A stretch of 61,797 nucleotides of DNA from JAVKFY01 sp040223615 (GTDB lineage: Bacteria; Pseudomonadota; Alphaproteobacteria; GCA-2731375). This document shows, piece after piece, positions 1 through 8,556 of the stretch. The first letter of the stretch is position 1; each line of letters begins with the position of its first letter. A program made the position numbers and the translations under genes. Under the pieces are notes generated by a model that saw only the letters and a list, made by a program, of their open reading frames with translations, did no database searches and was not told the DNA's origin. The stretch spans positions 1 through 61,797 of the forward strand of contig JAVKFY010000023.1 in NCBI GenBank assembly GCA_040223615.1, in the 5' to 3' direction.

Positions 1-218
1 ATTGGGGGGGGGGGTGTGGCCACCGGGGTGCATGGGGGGCTACGGGGGGGGGGGCGGGCGGCGCCCCCGCCCCATACCGAGAGCCCGTCACGCCAGCCGA
101 AGCCGGCGCGCGGCGCCTCTTGCTTCCCTCGTCACGGCGCCGTCGGCACCGGGTGAGGTGAACCGTCCCGATACGGGACAGTCCGGCACATGAGTTGCAG
201 GTTACGTGCCGGGCGTAC
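1..218. other. Contig edge, homopolymer-rich, no gene
   Basis: Bases 1 to about 61 are long G runs broken by a few other bases, a pattern typical of a poorly resolved contig end. Bases 62-218 look like ordinary GC-rich sequence but hold no convincing gene; the lipid kinase reading toward this edge stops at 219. A short open frame over bases 2-193 translates to glycine, arginine and proline runs and is not a gene. Confidence 0.6.
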
Positions 219-1145
219 CTAGAGCCGCTTCACCGGCAGGGTGCCGGGCAGGACATCCAGCACCATCGGCAGGCGGCCGACGGTCTCGCCGTCGGCATCG
301 ACCATGATCTCGCTCGGGCCATCGATCTCGATGTGGCGGCCCTGGATCAGCTGGACCTCGGGGTGCTCGATGTGGCGGCCCTCGAACAGCCAGCTCGGCG
401 GTTTCAGCAGCAGGTCGGCGGCGCCGACGTCCTTGAACAGCACCAGGTCGAGCAGGCCGTCGTCGATCTTGGCGCCGGGCGCGATTTTCATGCCGCCGCC
501 GGCGGTCTCGGTGTTGCAGCCGAGCCCGCTGTGCACCGGGATGGTGGCCTCGAAATGGTCGTCGACACGGACCGTCAGCGGCGTCGGCTTGTAGCCGATC
601 ATCACCAGCAGGGTGACGATGTAATAGCTGAACTCGGCGCCGAGCTTCTTGATCACCTTGGAGTTGTTGGTGCGGTAGCTGATTTCGGCCGCCGAGCCGA
701 ACGAGCCGCTGATGAAGACATGGTGCGTCCTCGGCTGGCCGTCGAAGCCGGTGCAGCGCACCCGGCCCATGTCGATGTGGCTGCGGGTGCCGCCGGCGAT
801 GGCGTCGATTGCCAGGTCGCCCTCCAGGATGCCGAGCTGGCGCGCCAGCTCGTTGGCGGTGCCGGCCGGCAGCGGGCACAGGGTGAGGTCCGGGTTGGCC
901 ATCGCGTCGCCGTCGAGCAGGCCGTTCAGCACCTCGTTCACGGTGCCGTCGCCGCCGACCGCGACCATGGTGTCGAAACCGTCGGCGACGGCCTGACGGG
1001 CCAGCTCGGTGGCGTGGCGCGGCGCCTCGGTGAAGGCGACGTCGAAGGCACCGGCGGCGGCCTCCAGCTTGGCGGCTCGTGCCGGCCAGTTCCGGCCCGA
1101 GCGGCCCTTGCGCGCCGCCGGGTTGACGATGACTTTGATCCGCAC
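219..1145 (-). CDS. Diacylglycerol kinase family lipid kinase
   Basis: Predicted 308-aa soluble kinase of the DAGK_cat family (DgkB/YegS type), which phosphorylates diacylglycerol or a related lipid at the inner membrane. The N-terminus has the family's VNP segment, and the nucleotide-binding GGDGT motif is at residues 64-68, followed by NEVLNGLL. Length fits the family (about 290-330 aa). The start is a GTG with a GGGAGG ribosome site about nine bases upstream. It lies 44 bases after the start-proximal end of the EamA gene's stop on the same strand, so co-transcription is possible. The exact lipid substrate cannot be read from sequence. Confidence 0.85.
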   Translation of the reverse strand: MRIKVIVNPAARKGRSGRNWPARAAKLEAAAGAFDVAFTEAPRHATELARQAVADGFDTMVAVGGDGTVNEVLNGLLDGDAMANPDLTLCPLPAGTANELARQLGILEGDLAIDAIAGGTRSHIDMGRVRCTGFDGQPRTHHVFISGSFGSAAEISYRTNNSKVIKKLGAEFSYYIVTLLVMIGYKPTPLTVRVDDHFEATIPVHSGLGCNTETAGGGMKIAPGAKIDDGLLDLVLFKDVGAADLLLKPPSWLFEGRHIEHPEVQLIQGRHIEIDGPSEIMVDADGETVGRLPMVLDVLPGTLPVKRL

Positions 1146-1189
1146 GGCGCGGCCTCCCGATACTCTTTTGTTGCCGGGAGGTTACACCG

Positions 1190-2089
1190 TCAGCGCGCGC
1201 CAAGTCGCCAGAGATACAGCCCGGCGGCGACCACCAGCGCGGTGCCGAGGAGCATCGCGGCGTCCGGCAGGTCGTGCCACACCAGGAATCCGAACAGACC
1301 CGCCCAGACCAGCGAGGAATAGCGGTACGGCGCGACCAGGCTGGCCGGGGCACAGCGGAAGGCCTCGATCTGCAGGTAATGCGCCCCGGCCAGCGTGGCG
1401 CCGGCGCCGAGCAGCGCCGGCAGGTCCTCCAGCCGCCACGGCGCCCAGCCGAACGGCAGCGAGGCCAGTCCGCCCAGCGACACGATGGCGGTGGAGTAGA
1501 CCAGGATCGCCAGCGACGATTCCCGCGCCGCCAGGTGCCGGGTCAGCAGGTCGCGAAAGGCGCCGGTGACGGTGGCGCCGAGCGGCAGCAGGATCGCCCA
1601 CTGCACCACGTCGCCGGACGGCCGCACCATCACCACCACGCCGCAGAAGCCGACCAGGATCGCCAGCCCGCGCCGCGGTCCGATGCGCTCGCGCAGGATC
1701 GGCACCGCCAGCAGCGCAGTGACCAGCGGCCCGGTGAACGACACCGCGATGGCGGTCGACAGCGGCAGCAGCGACAGGCCGGTGATGAACATGTAGGTGC
1801 CGCAGACCAGGATCGCGCCGCGCCCGATGACGCCGCGATAGTCGTAGACCCGCAGCGTCGATGCTCCGCCGGCCAGCATCACCCAGCCGGCCAGGAACAC
1901 CAGCGCCAGCACGCCGCGACCGAAAATCGCCTGGCCGATGGTGTAGTGCTCGGTCAGCAGTTTCATGATGGTGTCGTTGACGGTGAGCAGCAGGCAGCCG
2001 CCGAGCATGCACACGATGCCGCGCCCGACCGCGGCGCGATGGCCGCGCTCGCCGCCGAAACGGGCGCGTGGGGTGTGGCTGGCGGTCAC
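1190..2089 (-). CDS. EamA/DMT-family transporter
   Basis: About 299 aa with roughly ten hydrophobic segments in two repeats, the layout of the EamA drug/metabolite transporter superfamily of inner-membrane exporters. The first segment contains the motif TVNDTIMK, common in S-adenosylmethionine or riboflavin-type DMT relatives. I place the start at the GTG at 2089, because an extension to a GTG at 2137 adds only an arginine-rich stretch that looks untranslated; this choice is uncertain. It is divergent from the SDR gene starting at 2195. The substrate is unknown. Confidence 0.8.
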   Translation of the reverse strand: MTASHTPRARFGGERGHRAAVGRGIVCMLGGCLLLTVNDTIMKLLTEHYTIGQAIFGRGVLALVFLAGWVMLAGGASTLRVYDYRGVIGRGAILVCGTYMFITGLSLLPLSTAIAVSFTGPLVTALLAVPILRERIGPRRGLAILVGFCGVVVMVRPSGDVVQWAILLPLGATVTGAFRDLLTRHLAARESSLAILVYSTAIVSLGGLASLPFGWAPWRLEDLPALLGAGATLAGAHYLQIEAFRCAPASLVAPYRYSSLVWAGLFGFLVWHDLPDAAMLLGTALVVAAGLYLWRLGAR

Positions 2090-2194
2090 TCGACTGCGTT
2101 TCCGTCTTCTCGGGCGTTGCCGTCGGGCTCCGCGCACGGGACTGTTGCCCTACACTATGGGCCGCGCCAACCACGCACCACCCCGGAGGCAACC

Positions 2195-3019
2195 ATGACC
2201 AGCGACATCATCACGGCCGGCCACGTGGCGGTGGTCACCGGCGCCGGCATGGGGATCGGCAAGGCGGCGTGCCTGCGCTTCGCGGGCGCCGGCATGGGCG
2301 TGGCGATGGCCGACCTGCCGGGCGAGGCGCTGGACCAGGCGGCGGCCGAGGTCGCCGAGACCGGCGCGGCGGTGCTCAAGGTGCCAACCGACGTCGCCGA
2401 CCCGGCGCGCATCGCGGCGCTGCACGACACGGTGCTGGATCGCTTCGGCCGGGTCGACCTGCTGATGAACAACGCGGTCACGCGGCTGGGGCGCGGTTTC
2501 GAAGCCGACATCGCCGACTGGCGCCAGGCCATCGAGGTCAATCTCTGGGGCGTGATCGAGGCGACGCGCGCCTTCCTGCCGGACATGATCGCGGCGGGCC
2601 GGCCGGCGGCGATCGTCAATGTCGGCTCCAAGCAGGGCATCACCAACCCGCCGGGCCACCCGATCTATAACATCGCCAAGTCGGCGGTGAAGACCTACAC
2701 CGAGGCGCTGCAACACGAGCTGCGCGGGCGGGCCGACAATACCGGGCCGGTCGCCGCGCACCTGCTGATCCCTGGCTGGACCACCACCGGCAACAACGCG
2801 CACAAGCCGGGCGCCTGGCTGCCGGCCCAGGTGGTCGATTTCATGGTGGCGGCGCTGGCGCGCCGCGACTTCTACATTCTGTGCCCGGACGACGAGACCA
2901 GCACCGCGCAGGACCACAAGCGCGTGCTGTGGGCCGCCGGCGACATCGTGGAAAACCGCCCGCCGCTGTCGCGCTGGCATCCCGACTTCGCCGAGGCGGC
3001 GAAGCGGGCCTGTTCCTAG
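2195..3019 (+). CDS. SDR family oxidoreductase
   Basis: Predicted 274-aa NAD(P)-dependent short-chain dehydrogenase. It shows the Rossmann motif TGAGMGIG at residues 15-22, the NNA motif in the central strand (NNAV rather than the usual NNAG), a catalytic serine context (NVGSKQG) and YNIAK as the active YxxxK. The start is the ATG at 2195 with CCGGAGG just upstream; the open frame continues much further upstream, but that part is antisense to the transporter and is rejected. The gene ends four bases from the convergent glutathionyl reductase. Substrate unknown; the C-terminal 70 residues are longer than in minimal SDRs. Confidence 0.85.
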   Translation: MTSDIITAGHVAVVTGAGMGIGKAACLRFAGAGMGVAMADLPGEALDQAAAEVAETGAAVLKVPTDVADPARIAALHDTVLDRFGRVDLLMNNAVTRLGRGFEADIADWRQAIEVNLWGVIEATRAFLPDMIAAGRPAAIVNVGSKQGITNPPGHPIYNIAKSAVKTYTEALQHELRGRADNTGPVAAHLLIPGWTTTGNNAHKPGAWLPAQVVDFMVAALARRDFYILCPDDETSTAQDHKRVLWAAGDIVENRPPLSRWHPDFAEAAKRACS

Positions 3020-3022
3020 CCG

Positions 3023-3991
3023 CTACGCCGCCCGTGCCGGCAGGCGGTCGCGGTCGTGCGGCTGGTCGAGGATCGCGAGGTCGGGGCCGACGGCGACGAT
3101 GCGGGTCGGGTTTACCTTCTCGTGGCTGGCGAAGTAGTGCTCCTTGATCTTCGGCATATCCACCGTCGCGGCGATGCCGGGCACCTGGTAGAGCTCGCGG
3201 GTGTAGTTCATCAGCGCCGGGTATTCCGCGATCTTGCGCCGGTTGCACTTGAAGTGCGTGTGGTAGACCCAGTCGAAGCGGATCAGGGTGGCGAACAGCC
3301 GCCAGTCGGCCTCGGTGATGCGGTCGCCGGCGAGGTAGCGCTGGCCCGACAGCCGGTCCTCCAGCCAATCGAGCGTGTTGAACAGTTCCGCGACGGCCTC
3401 GTCGTAGGCCGCCTGGGTGGTCGAGAAGCCGCAGCGATAGACGCCGTTGTTCAACGTCCTGTAGACGCGGTCGTTGACCGGGTCGATCTCGGCGCGAAGC
3501 GCGGCCGGGTAGTAGTCGGTTCGATCGTCGGTGAAGTCGGCGAAGGCGTCGTTCAGCATGCGGATAATCTCTGACGACTCGTTGCTGACGATGGTGTGCT
3601 TCTCCTTGTCGAACAGCACCGGCACCGAACAGCGGCCGGTGTATTTCGGGTCGGCGGCGAGGTAGATGTCGCGCATGAAGCGTGCGCCGGCGACCGGGTG
3701 CGGATCGTCCTCGTAGAGCTCCCAGCCGTCGTCGCCCATCAACGGCTTCACCATGGAAACCGAGATCACGTCCTCCAGGCCCTTCAGCGTCCGGAACATC
3801 ACCGTTCGGTGCGCCCACGGACAGGCATGCGCGGCATAGATGTGATAGCGGCCGGCAGCGGCCGGGAAGTCGCCGCCGCTGCGGGTGATCTGGCTGCGGA
3901 ACTGGGTGTCGCGGCGCTGAAAGCGGCCAGACTTGTCGGCGCCGTTGCCGGCCGGTACCACATGCCAGACACCGTCGATCAGTTCGCCCAT
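3023..3991 (-). CDS. Glutathionyl-hydroquinone reductase (Xi-class GST)
   Basis: Predicted 322-aa cytosolic enzyme of the YqjG/PcpF/ECM4 family, which reduces glutathionyl-hydroquinones with glutathione. The diagnostic CPWA motif is present, with catalytic Cys57 in HACPWAHR. The VPVLFDKE region matches the thioredoxin-fold glutathione site, and NESSEIIRMLN follows as in the family. The C-terminal half is an all-helical GST domain. The start is the ATG at 3991 with a GGAGGAG-like site upstream; a longer frame to 4144 is not supported. It is divergent from the hydrolase gene at 4125. Assignment is strong; the physiological quinone is unknown. Confidence 0.9.
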   Translation of the reverse strand: MGELIDGVWHVVPAGNGADKSGRFQRRDTQFRSQITRSGGDFPAAAGRYHIYAAHACPWAHRTVMFRTLKGLEDVISVSMVKPLMGDDGWELYEDDPHPVAGARFMRDIYLAADPKYTGRCSVPVLFDKEKHTIVSNESSEIIRMLNDAFADFTDDRTDYYPAALRAEIDPVNDRVYRTLNNGVYRCGFSTTQAAYDEAVAELFNTLDWLEDRLSGQRYLAGDRITEADWRLFATLIRFDWVYHTHFKCNRRKIAEYPALMNYTRELYQVPGIAATVDMPKIKEHYFASHEKVNPTRIVAVGPDLAILDQPHDRDRLPARAA

Positions 3992-4124
3992 GGTCGTCTC
4001 CTCCGTCGGTTCCTGCGCGATCCTTGCATATACGCCTTTCCATGACGATTGCGGGGCGCCGGCTGTCCGTGCCGACGCTTTGTGCCACAGTCGTCGCCGT
4101 TCGATGCGCAAGGGGGGACGCGCC

Positions 4125-5732
4125 ATGGCCACGGCAAAGATCACGCCGCCGTACTATCCGATCGTCTACGTGCGCGGCTATGCCGGCACCGAGGGCGAGG
4201 TCGAAGACACCGTCGCCGACCCGTATATGGGCTTCAACCTGGGGTCGACCAAGACCCGGGTGGCCTGGAAGGGCGGCATCGTGCGGAACTACTTCGAGTC
4301 GCCGGTGATCCGGCTGATGAAGGAGTTCGGCTACCGCGACGTCTACGAGGCCGGCGAGGCGATGACCACCGACCAGGTGATCGGGCCGCAGTCGATCGTG
4401 GTCTACCGCTACTACGACCAGGTTTCGGCGGCGCTGGGGACCGGCGAACGGGCGCCGATCGAGCAGTTCGGCCATGACCTCGGCACGCTGATCCTGGACC
4501 TGCGCGAGAAGATCTGCGGCGACGACGCGGCGGCGCTGAAGGCCTTCCGGATCTACCTCGTCGCGCATTCGATGGGCGGACTGGTGGTGCGCTGCTTTCT
4601 GCAGAACACCAAGCTTGGCGCCGACGTGGCGGCACGCAAGGCGAACGCCGAGGCGCGCACCCTGGTCGACAAGGTTTTCACCTACGCCACGCCGCACAAT
4701 GGCATTGACGCGGCCATCGTCGGCAACGTGCCGGCGATCCTGACCGCCAACAACGTGAACAACTTCAACCGCAAGCGCATGGCCGACTATCTGGCGTTGC
4801 CCGAGGCGCAGAAGCAGGACAGTCCCGACGACGTGCGCTCGCTGAACGGCCATTTCGACCCGCGCCGCTTTTTCTGCCTGGTCGGCACCAACGCGCGCGA
4901 CTATGCCGCCGCCAACGGCTGGTCGAGCCGGGCGGTGGGGCTGTACAGCGACGGCCTGGTGCGCACCGACAACGCTTATGTGAACGGGCCGGTGCCGGGC
5001 GGCGGGCAGGCCACGGCGCCGCGCGCCTACGTCTACCGCAGCCACTCCGGCCACTTCGGCATCGTCAACGCCGAGGACAGCTACCAGAACCTGGTGCGCT
5101 TCCTGTTCGGCGACGTGCTGGTCGAGGGCGTGCTGGAGGTCGACGAACTCACCCTGCCGCCGGCGGTGGAGGCGCTGCGCAAGAAGGACCGTGAGATCCG
5201 GGCCTCCTATCACTTCGAGGTGGTCGCCGGCGTGCGCGGCGGGCGCTGGGACCTGAGCCGGCGGCTGGTCGACGAGAATTCCTCGATCTTCCGGCGCTAC
5301 GACGAGCTGTTCCCGGACACGGCGGCGGCGCCGCCGGGGCTGACCCAGAGCGCGCGCAGGCCCCTGCTCTTCTCTGTCTACCTGCGCGACGCGGCGCGGG
5401 TTGCCAAGCGGCGCCGGTCGCTGGGCTTCGGGATCGACCTGCGGGTGCTGGTGCCGGACTACGAGGTCGATGGCCGGCTGTGGATGAACGACCATTTCGA
5501 GGGCGGCTATCTGTTCCGCGAAAAGATCAACCTGGAGGCGATCCCGCCGGCGGACGAGAAATCCGGCTGGGGCCTGCGCTACGGCTTCGACAGCCGGACG
5601 CCGAACCGGGCCTCGATGACCGCCGACCCGATCCCCGGCGACGGCAAGCTGTCGTTCCGCATCCCGATCGAGCAGAAGACCAAGCCCGGGATCACCGGCA
5701 CGCTGGTGCTGACTGCCTCGCCGTGGAACTAA
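4125..5732 (+). CDS. Lipase-like alpha/beta hydrolase
   Basis: Predicted 535-aa protein without a signal peptide. The N-terminal half has an alpha/beta-hydrolase fold of the lipase/PGAP1 kind: the early PIVYVRGYAG segment supplies the oxyanion region, and AHSMGG carries the nucleophile elbow with Ser149. HSGHFGIVN near residue 310 could hold the catalytic histidine. The C-terminal portion (about 370-535) is beta-rich and unassigned. The start is the ATG at 4125 with an AAGGGGGGA site upstream. Its stop codon is interlocked with the stop of the convergent dioxygenase gene. Esterase or lipase activity is inferred; the substrate is unknown. Confidence 0.75.
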   Translation: MATAKITPPYYPIVYVRGYAGTEGEVEDTVADPYMGFNLGSTKTRVAWKGGIVRNYFESPVIRLMKEFGYRDVYEAGEAMTTDQVIGPQSIVVYRYYDQVSAALGTGERAPIEQFGHDLGTLILDLREKICGDDAAALKAFRIYLVAHSMGGLVVRCFLQNTKLGADVAARKANAEARTLVDKVFTYATPHNGIDAAIVGNVPAILTANNVNNFNRKRMADYLALPEAQKQDSPDDVRSLNGHFDPRRFFCLVGTNARDYAAANGWSSRAVGLYSDGLVRTDNAYVNGPVPGGGQATAPRAYVYRSHSGHFGIVNAEDSYQNLVRFLFGDVLVEGVLEVDELTLPPAVEALRKKDREIRASYHFEVVAGVRGGRWDLSRRLVDENSSIFRRYDELFPDTAAAPPGLTQSARRPLLFSVYLRDAARVAKRRRSLGFGIDLRVLVPDYEVDGRLWMNDHFEGGYLFREKINLEAIPPADEKSGWGLRYGFDSRTPNRASMTADPIPGDGKLSFRIPIEQKTKPGITGTLVLTASPWN

Positions 5733-6595
5733 CCGCCGGCGTTGGTGCCCTGGCCGGACAGGTGGAAGAAGCTGCCGCGGTGGTCCGACGGTAGCTCGAC
5801 CTCGCCGACCGTGAGGCGGGCCCGCCGGGCCGGCTGGCCGCGCACGATGCGGCCCTCGAACCTGTTCGGCAGCGGCGAGGGCGCCAGCGCCACCGCGTCG
5901 GCGGCGCTGTAGACCGAGATGTACAGGCTGCGGCGCTTGTCGGACGTATTCGGCGCCGAGCCGTGGATCAGCGCGGTGTGCATCAGGCAGACGTCGCCGG
6001 CCTTGCCGGCCAGCGGCACCAGCCGGGCGCTGACCGCCGCCTCGTCGTCCGGCCCGAGCTTGCCGGTGAAGCTGCCGTCCTGCCACAGGCTCTTCTGGCC
6101 CTCGCGGTGCGAGCCGGGCACCACTTCAAGCGCGCCGTTGTCGTCCATGTCGTCGAGCAGCAGCAGCGCGGTGACGATGTCGTCGTTGCTGTGCGGCGTG
6201 TAGGAGAAATCCTGGTGCAGGCCGACCTTGCTGTCGGTGCGCGGCTGCTTGGTGTTGATCTTGGCGTGGTGGAACTTCACGTCCGGGCCAATGAGGTCGG
6301 CGACCATGTCGGCGGTGGCGGCCTCGAAGCTGGCCACGGCATAGGCATCGGCGACTTCTTCGGGATTGTTGACCCGGCGCAGCCGCGGCGCGTCGGCGCT
6401 GTGGCCGCGCTCCAGGTCGAAGCGGGTCATGCCGTCCAGCGTTTCGCCCCAGTTCTCGGCATGGCCGCGGCTGTCCTCGACCCAGCGGTCGAGCTGTGCC
6501 CGCAAGGCGTCGAGTTGCTCAGTGCTCACCCCGCCGGGCGCCATCAGGTAGCCGTCACGCCAGAAGGCGTCGATCTGCTCTTTGCTCAGCACCAT
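5729..6595 (-). CDS. Phytanoyl-CoA dioxygenase family protein
   Basis: Predicted 288-aa Fe(II)/2-oxoglutarate-dependent oxygenase of the PhyH family. The iron-binding HxD is seen in LHQDF, and the distal histidine with the downstream 2-oxoglutarate-binding arginine fits IHGSAPNTSDKRR. The double-stranded beta-helix core DNGALEVVPGSHREG is typical. Members hydroxylate acyl-CoAs or small metabolites; the substrate cannot be told. It is divergent from gmhA, and its last codons overlap the lipase-like gene by four bases, tail to tail. The start is the ATG at 6595. Confidence 0.85.
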   Translation of the reverse strand: MVLSKEQIDAFWRDGYLMAPGGVSTEQLDALRAQLDRWVEDSRGHAENWGETLDGMTRFDLERGHSADAPRLRRVNNPEEVADAYAVASFEAATADMVADLIGPDVKFHHAKINTKQPRTDSKVGLHQDFSYTPHSNDDIVTALLLLDDMDDNGALEVVPGSHREGQKSLWQDGSFTGKLGPDDEAAVSARLVPLAGKAGDVCLMHTALIHGSAPNTSDKRRSLYISVYSAADAVALAPSPLPNRFEGRIVRGQPARRARLTVGEVELPSDHRGSFFHLSGQGTNAGG

Positions 6596-6663
6596 GCTTC
6601 ACCCTCGCGCGAAGGCCGGCACTGTAGGATAAAGTCAAATCGAAGTCAGCCGAGGGGAGCCGG

Positions 6664-7248
6664 ATGGACTGGCGGGCCTTTCACGACCAGCAATGGGCCG
6701 AGCACGAGGCGGTGGCGGCGGCGACGCGCGCGGCGCTGGCCGAGCCGTTCGGCCGGCTGGTCGAAGCGTCGCTCACGTCGCTGAAGGCCGGCGGCAAGCT
6801 GATGTTCTTCGGCAATGGCGGTTCGGCGGCCGACGCACAGCACCTGGCGACCGAACTGACCGTGCGCTACGACCGCGAACGGGCGGCGATTCCGGCGTTG
6901 GCGCTGACCACCGACACCTCGGCGCTGACCGCGATCGGTAACGATTTCGGCTTCGAGCGGCTGTTCGCGCGCCAGATCGAGGCGCTGGGCGCGAAAGGCG
7001 ACGTCGCCATCGGCATCTCCACCTCCGGGCGCAGCGCCAACGTCACCGCGGCCTTGCGCGAGGCGGGCCAGCGCGGGATGGTGGCGGCGGCGCTGTCGGG
7101 CCGCGATGGCGGCGATCTCGTTGACCTGGCCGATCCGCTGCTGATCGTGCCATCCGACGTCACCGCGCGGATCCAAGAAATGCATATCGCCCTGGGCCAG
7201 ATGCTGTGCGACGCGGTGCAGCGTGGCCTGGGCTTGGTCAAGGATTAG
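6664..7248 (+). CDS. gmhA: Phosphoheptose isomerase-like SIS protein (GmhA)
   Basis: Predicted 194-aa SIS-domain isomerase that converts sedoheptulose 7-phosphate to D-glycero-D-manno-heptose 7-phosphate, the first step of activated heptose synthesis. FGNGGSAADAQHLATEL in the first 65 residues is the GmhA phosphate-binding and dimer signature, followed by ISTSGRSANV and a C-terminal helix with QEMHIALGQMLCDAV that carries the active-site His/Gln region. Length matches the family. The ATG at 6664 follows GAGGGGAG. An SDR gene begins 11 bases after its stop, indicating an operon. A GmhB-like phosphatase is encoded 15 kb away at 22822. DiaA-type SIS proteins are a less likely alternative. Confidence 0.85.
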   Translation: MDWRAFHDQQWAEHEAVAAATRAALAEPFGRLVEASLTSLKAGGKLMFFGNGGSAADAQHLATELTVRYDRERAAIPALALTTDTSALTAIGNDFGFERLFARQIEALGAKGDVAIGISTSGRSANVTAALREAGQRGMVAAALSGRDGGDLVDLADPLLIVPSDVTARIQEMHIALGQMLCDAVQRGLGLVKD

Positions 7249-7259
7249 GGAGGACAGAC

Positions 7260-8045
7260 ATGGACCTGGGGCTTGAGGGCAAGGTCGCGTTCGTGACCGG
7301 TGGCAGTCTCGGCATCGGCAAGGCCACGGCGGCGGAGCTGGCCGGCAACGGTGTCAACGTCGCCATCGTGGCGCGCGACGCGAACCGGCTGGCGCGGGTC
7401 GCCGATGAGCTGTCGTCGAACGACGGCGGCAAGGTGATCCCGATCGCCGGCGACATGTCGAGGCTGGACGAGATCGAACGCTGCTTCGCCGAGGCCAAGA
7501 GCAAGCTCGGCACCGTCGACATCCTGATCAACAATGCCGGCTCGTCGCCGGCCGGGCGGCTGCAGGACGTCGCCGACGAGGACTGGGTCAAGTCGTTCAA
7601 CCTGAAGTTCATGGGCTACGTCCGCTGCGCCCGCACCGCATTGCCCGACATGCGGGCGCAAAAGTGGGGCCGGATCATCAACGTCACCGGCATGGGCGGC
7701 GAAATGCCGTCGGCCGGCTACATGCTGGGCGCCTACAATGCCGGCCTGGCGCACTTCACCAGCGCGCTGGCGCAGGACGCCGCCAAGGACAACGTCATCG
7801 TCTCGGCGATCAGCCCCGGCGCCGTCGACACGCCGCGCTGGCAGACCATGTTGCAGCAGACCGCCAAGGCGACCGGCAAGACCGTCGACCAGGTATCGGC
7901 CGAGCGATCCACCGGCTTCTCGCTGGGCCGGCCGGCCAAGGTGCTGGAGATCGCTGGCCTGGCGGCCTACCTGTGCTCCGAACAGGCCGCCTACATCGCC
8001 GGCGCCCAGATCAGCGTCAACGGCGCCACCACGAAGGGGGTCTGA
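7260..8045 (+). CDS. Atypical SDR-family protein lacking the catalytic lysine
   Basis: Predicted 261-aa short-chain dehydrogenase-fold protein. The cofactor motif TGGSLGIG and the structural NNAG are intact. At the active site the expected YxxxK reads YNAGL, so the lysine is replaced by leucine, and the usual catalytic serine region reads NVTGMGGEMP. The protein may therefore be catalytically changed or inactive in the classical sense, though some divergent SDRs use other residues. The ATG at 7260 follows GGGAGGAC and lies 11 bases after gmhA, so the pair is probably co-transcribed. It ends seven bases from the convergent small membrane gene. Confidence 0.8.
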   Translation: MDLGLEGKVAFVTGGSLGIGKATAAELAGNGVNVAIVARDANRLARVADELSSNDGGKVIPIAGDMSRLDEIERCFAEAKSKLGTVDILINNAGSSPAGRLQDVADEDWVKSFNLKFMGYVRCARTALPDMRAQKWGRIINVTGMGGEMPSAGYMLGAYNAGLAHFTSALAQDAAKDNVIVSAISPGAVDTPRWQTMLQQTAKATGKTVDQVSAERSTGFSLGRPAKVLEIAGLAAYLCSEQAAYIAGAQISVNGATTKGV

Positions 8046-8051
8046 CGCAGA

Positions 8052-8531
8052 TCAGAAACGCGCGCCCCAGGTGACGGTGAAGTCGACCTCGTGCTCGCGT
8101 TCGCCGATCTCGCTGTCGGCATCGAAATAGGCGAGGTACAGGCCGGTGGCCGTGACACGCCAGGTCGCGGTGCCGGCGCCGTCCGCCCGCAGAACCTTTC
8201 GGAAGCTGTTGGTGTCGTCCTTCAGGTTCAGCGGCAGCTTGAACAGGCCAAAGCGGAATTGGCCCCGTTCGACCGTCGCCTCATAGTCGACGTAGTAGGT
8301 TTGGCCCTCGAACAGCCACAGCGTGTTCAGGCCGATCTCGAACCCGTTGTCGGTGGCGTATAACTTGGTTTCGGTGCTGGAGCGGGTCTCGTAGCCGAGG
8401 AAGGTGATCAGACCGGCGCCGTACGCGCCACCGAGCACCACCGCGCCCACGAACAGCACGGCGATGCCGATCAGCGAGAACCGCCGGCCGCCGTGCATGC
8501 CATAGGACGCCAAGGTGCCGTGAATGGCCAT
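8052..8531 (-). CDS. Hypothetical single-span membrane protein
   Basis: Predicted 159 aa with one transmembrane segment at about residues 20-42 (glycine- and valine-rich) and a C-terminal, probably extracytoplasmic, domain of alternating polar and aromatic residues that suggests a beta-sandwich. I do not recognise the family. It is transcribed on the minus strand downstream of the kdgK/histidine phosphatase pair with a 25-base gap, so it may be the last gene of that operon. The high GC and codon use match its neighbours. Confidence 0.65.
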   Translation of the reverse strand: MAIHGTLASYGMHGGRRFSLIGIAVLFVGAVVLGGAYGAGLITFLGYETRSSTETKLYATDNGFEIGLNTLWLFEGQTYYVDYEATVERGQFRFGLFKLPLNLKDDTNSFRKVLRADGAGTATWRVTATGLYLAYFDADSEIGEREHEVDFTVTWGARF

Positions 8532-8556
8532 GGCGGCAGTTTCAGACGCCAGGGCT

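Noticed and set aside
2..193. A short open frame in the first bases
   Set aside because: It lies mainly in homopolymer sequence at the contig edge.
1274..2194. N-terminal extension of the SDR gene upstream of 2195
   Set aside because: This part is antisense to the EamA transporter and rich in Arg/Gln; a ribosome site supports the ATG at 2195.
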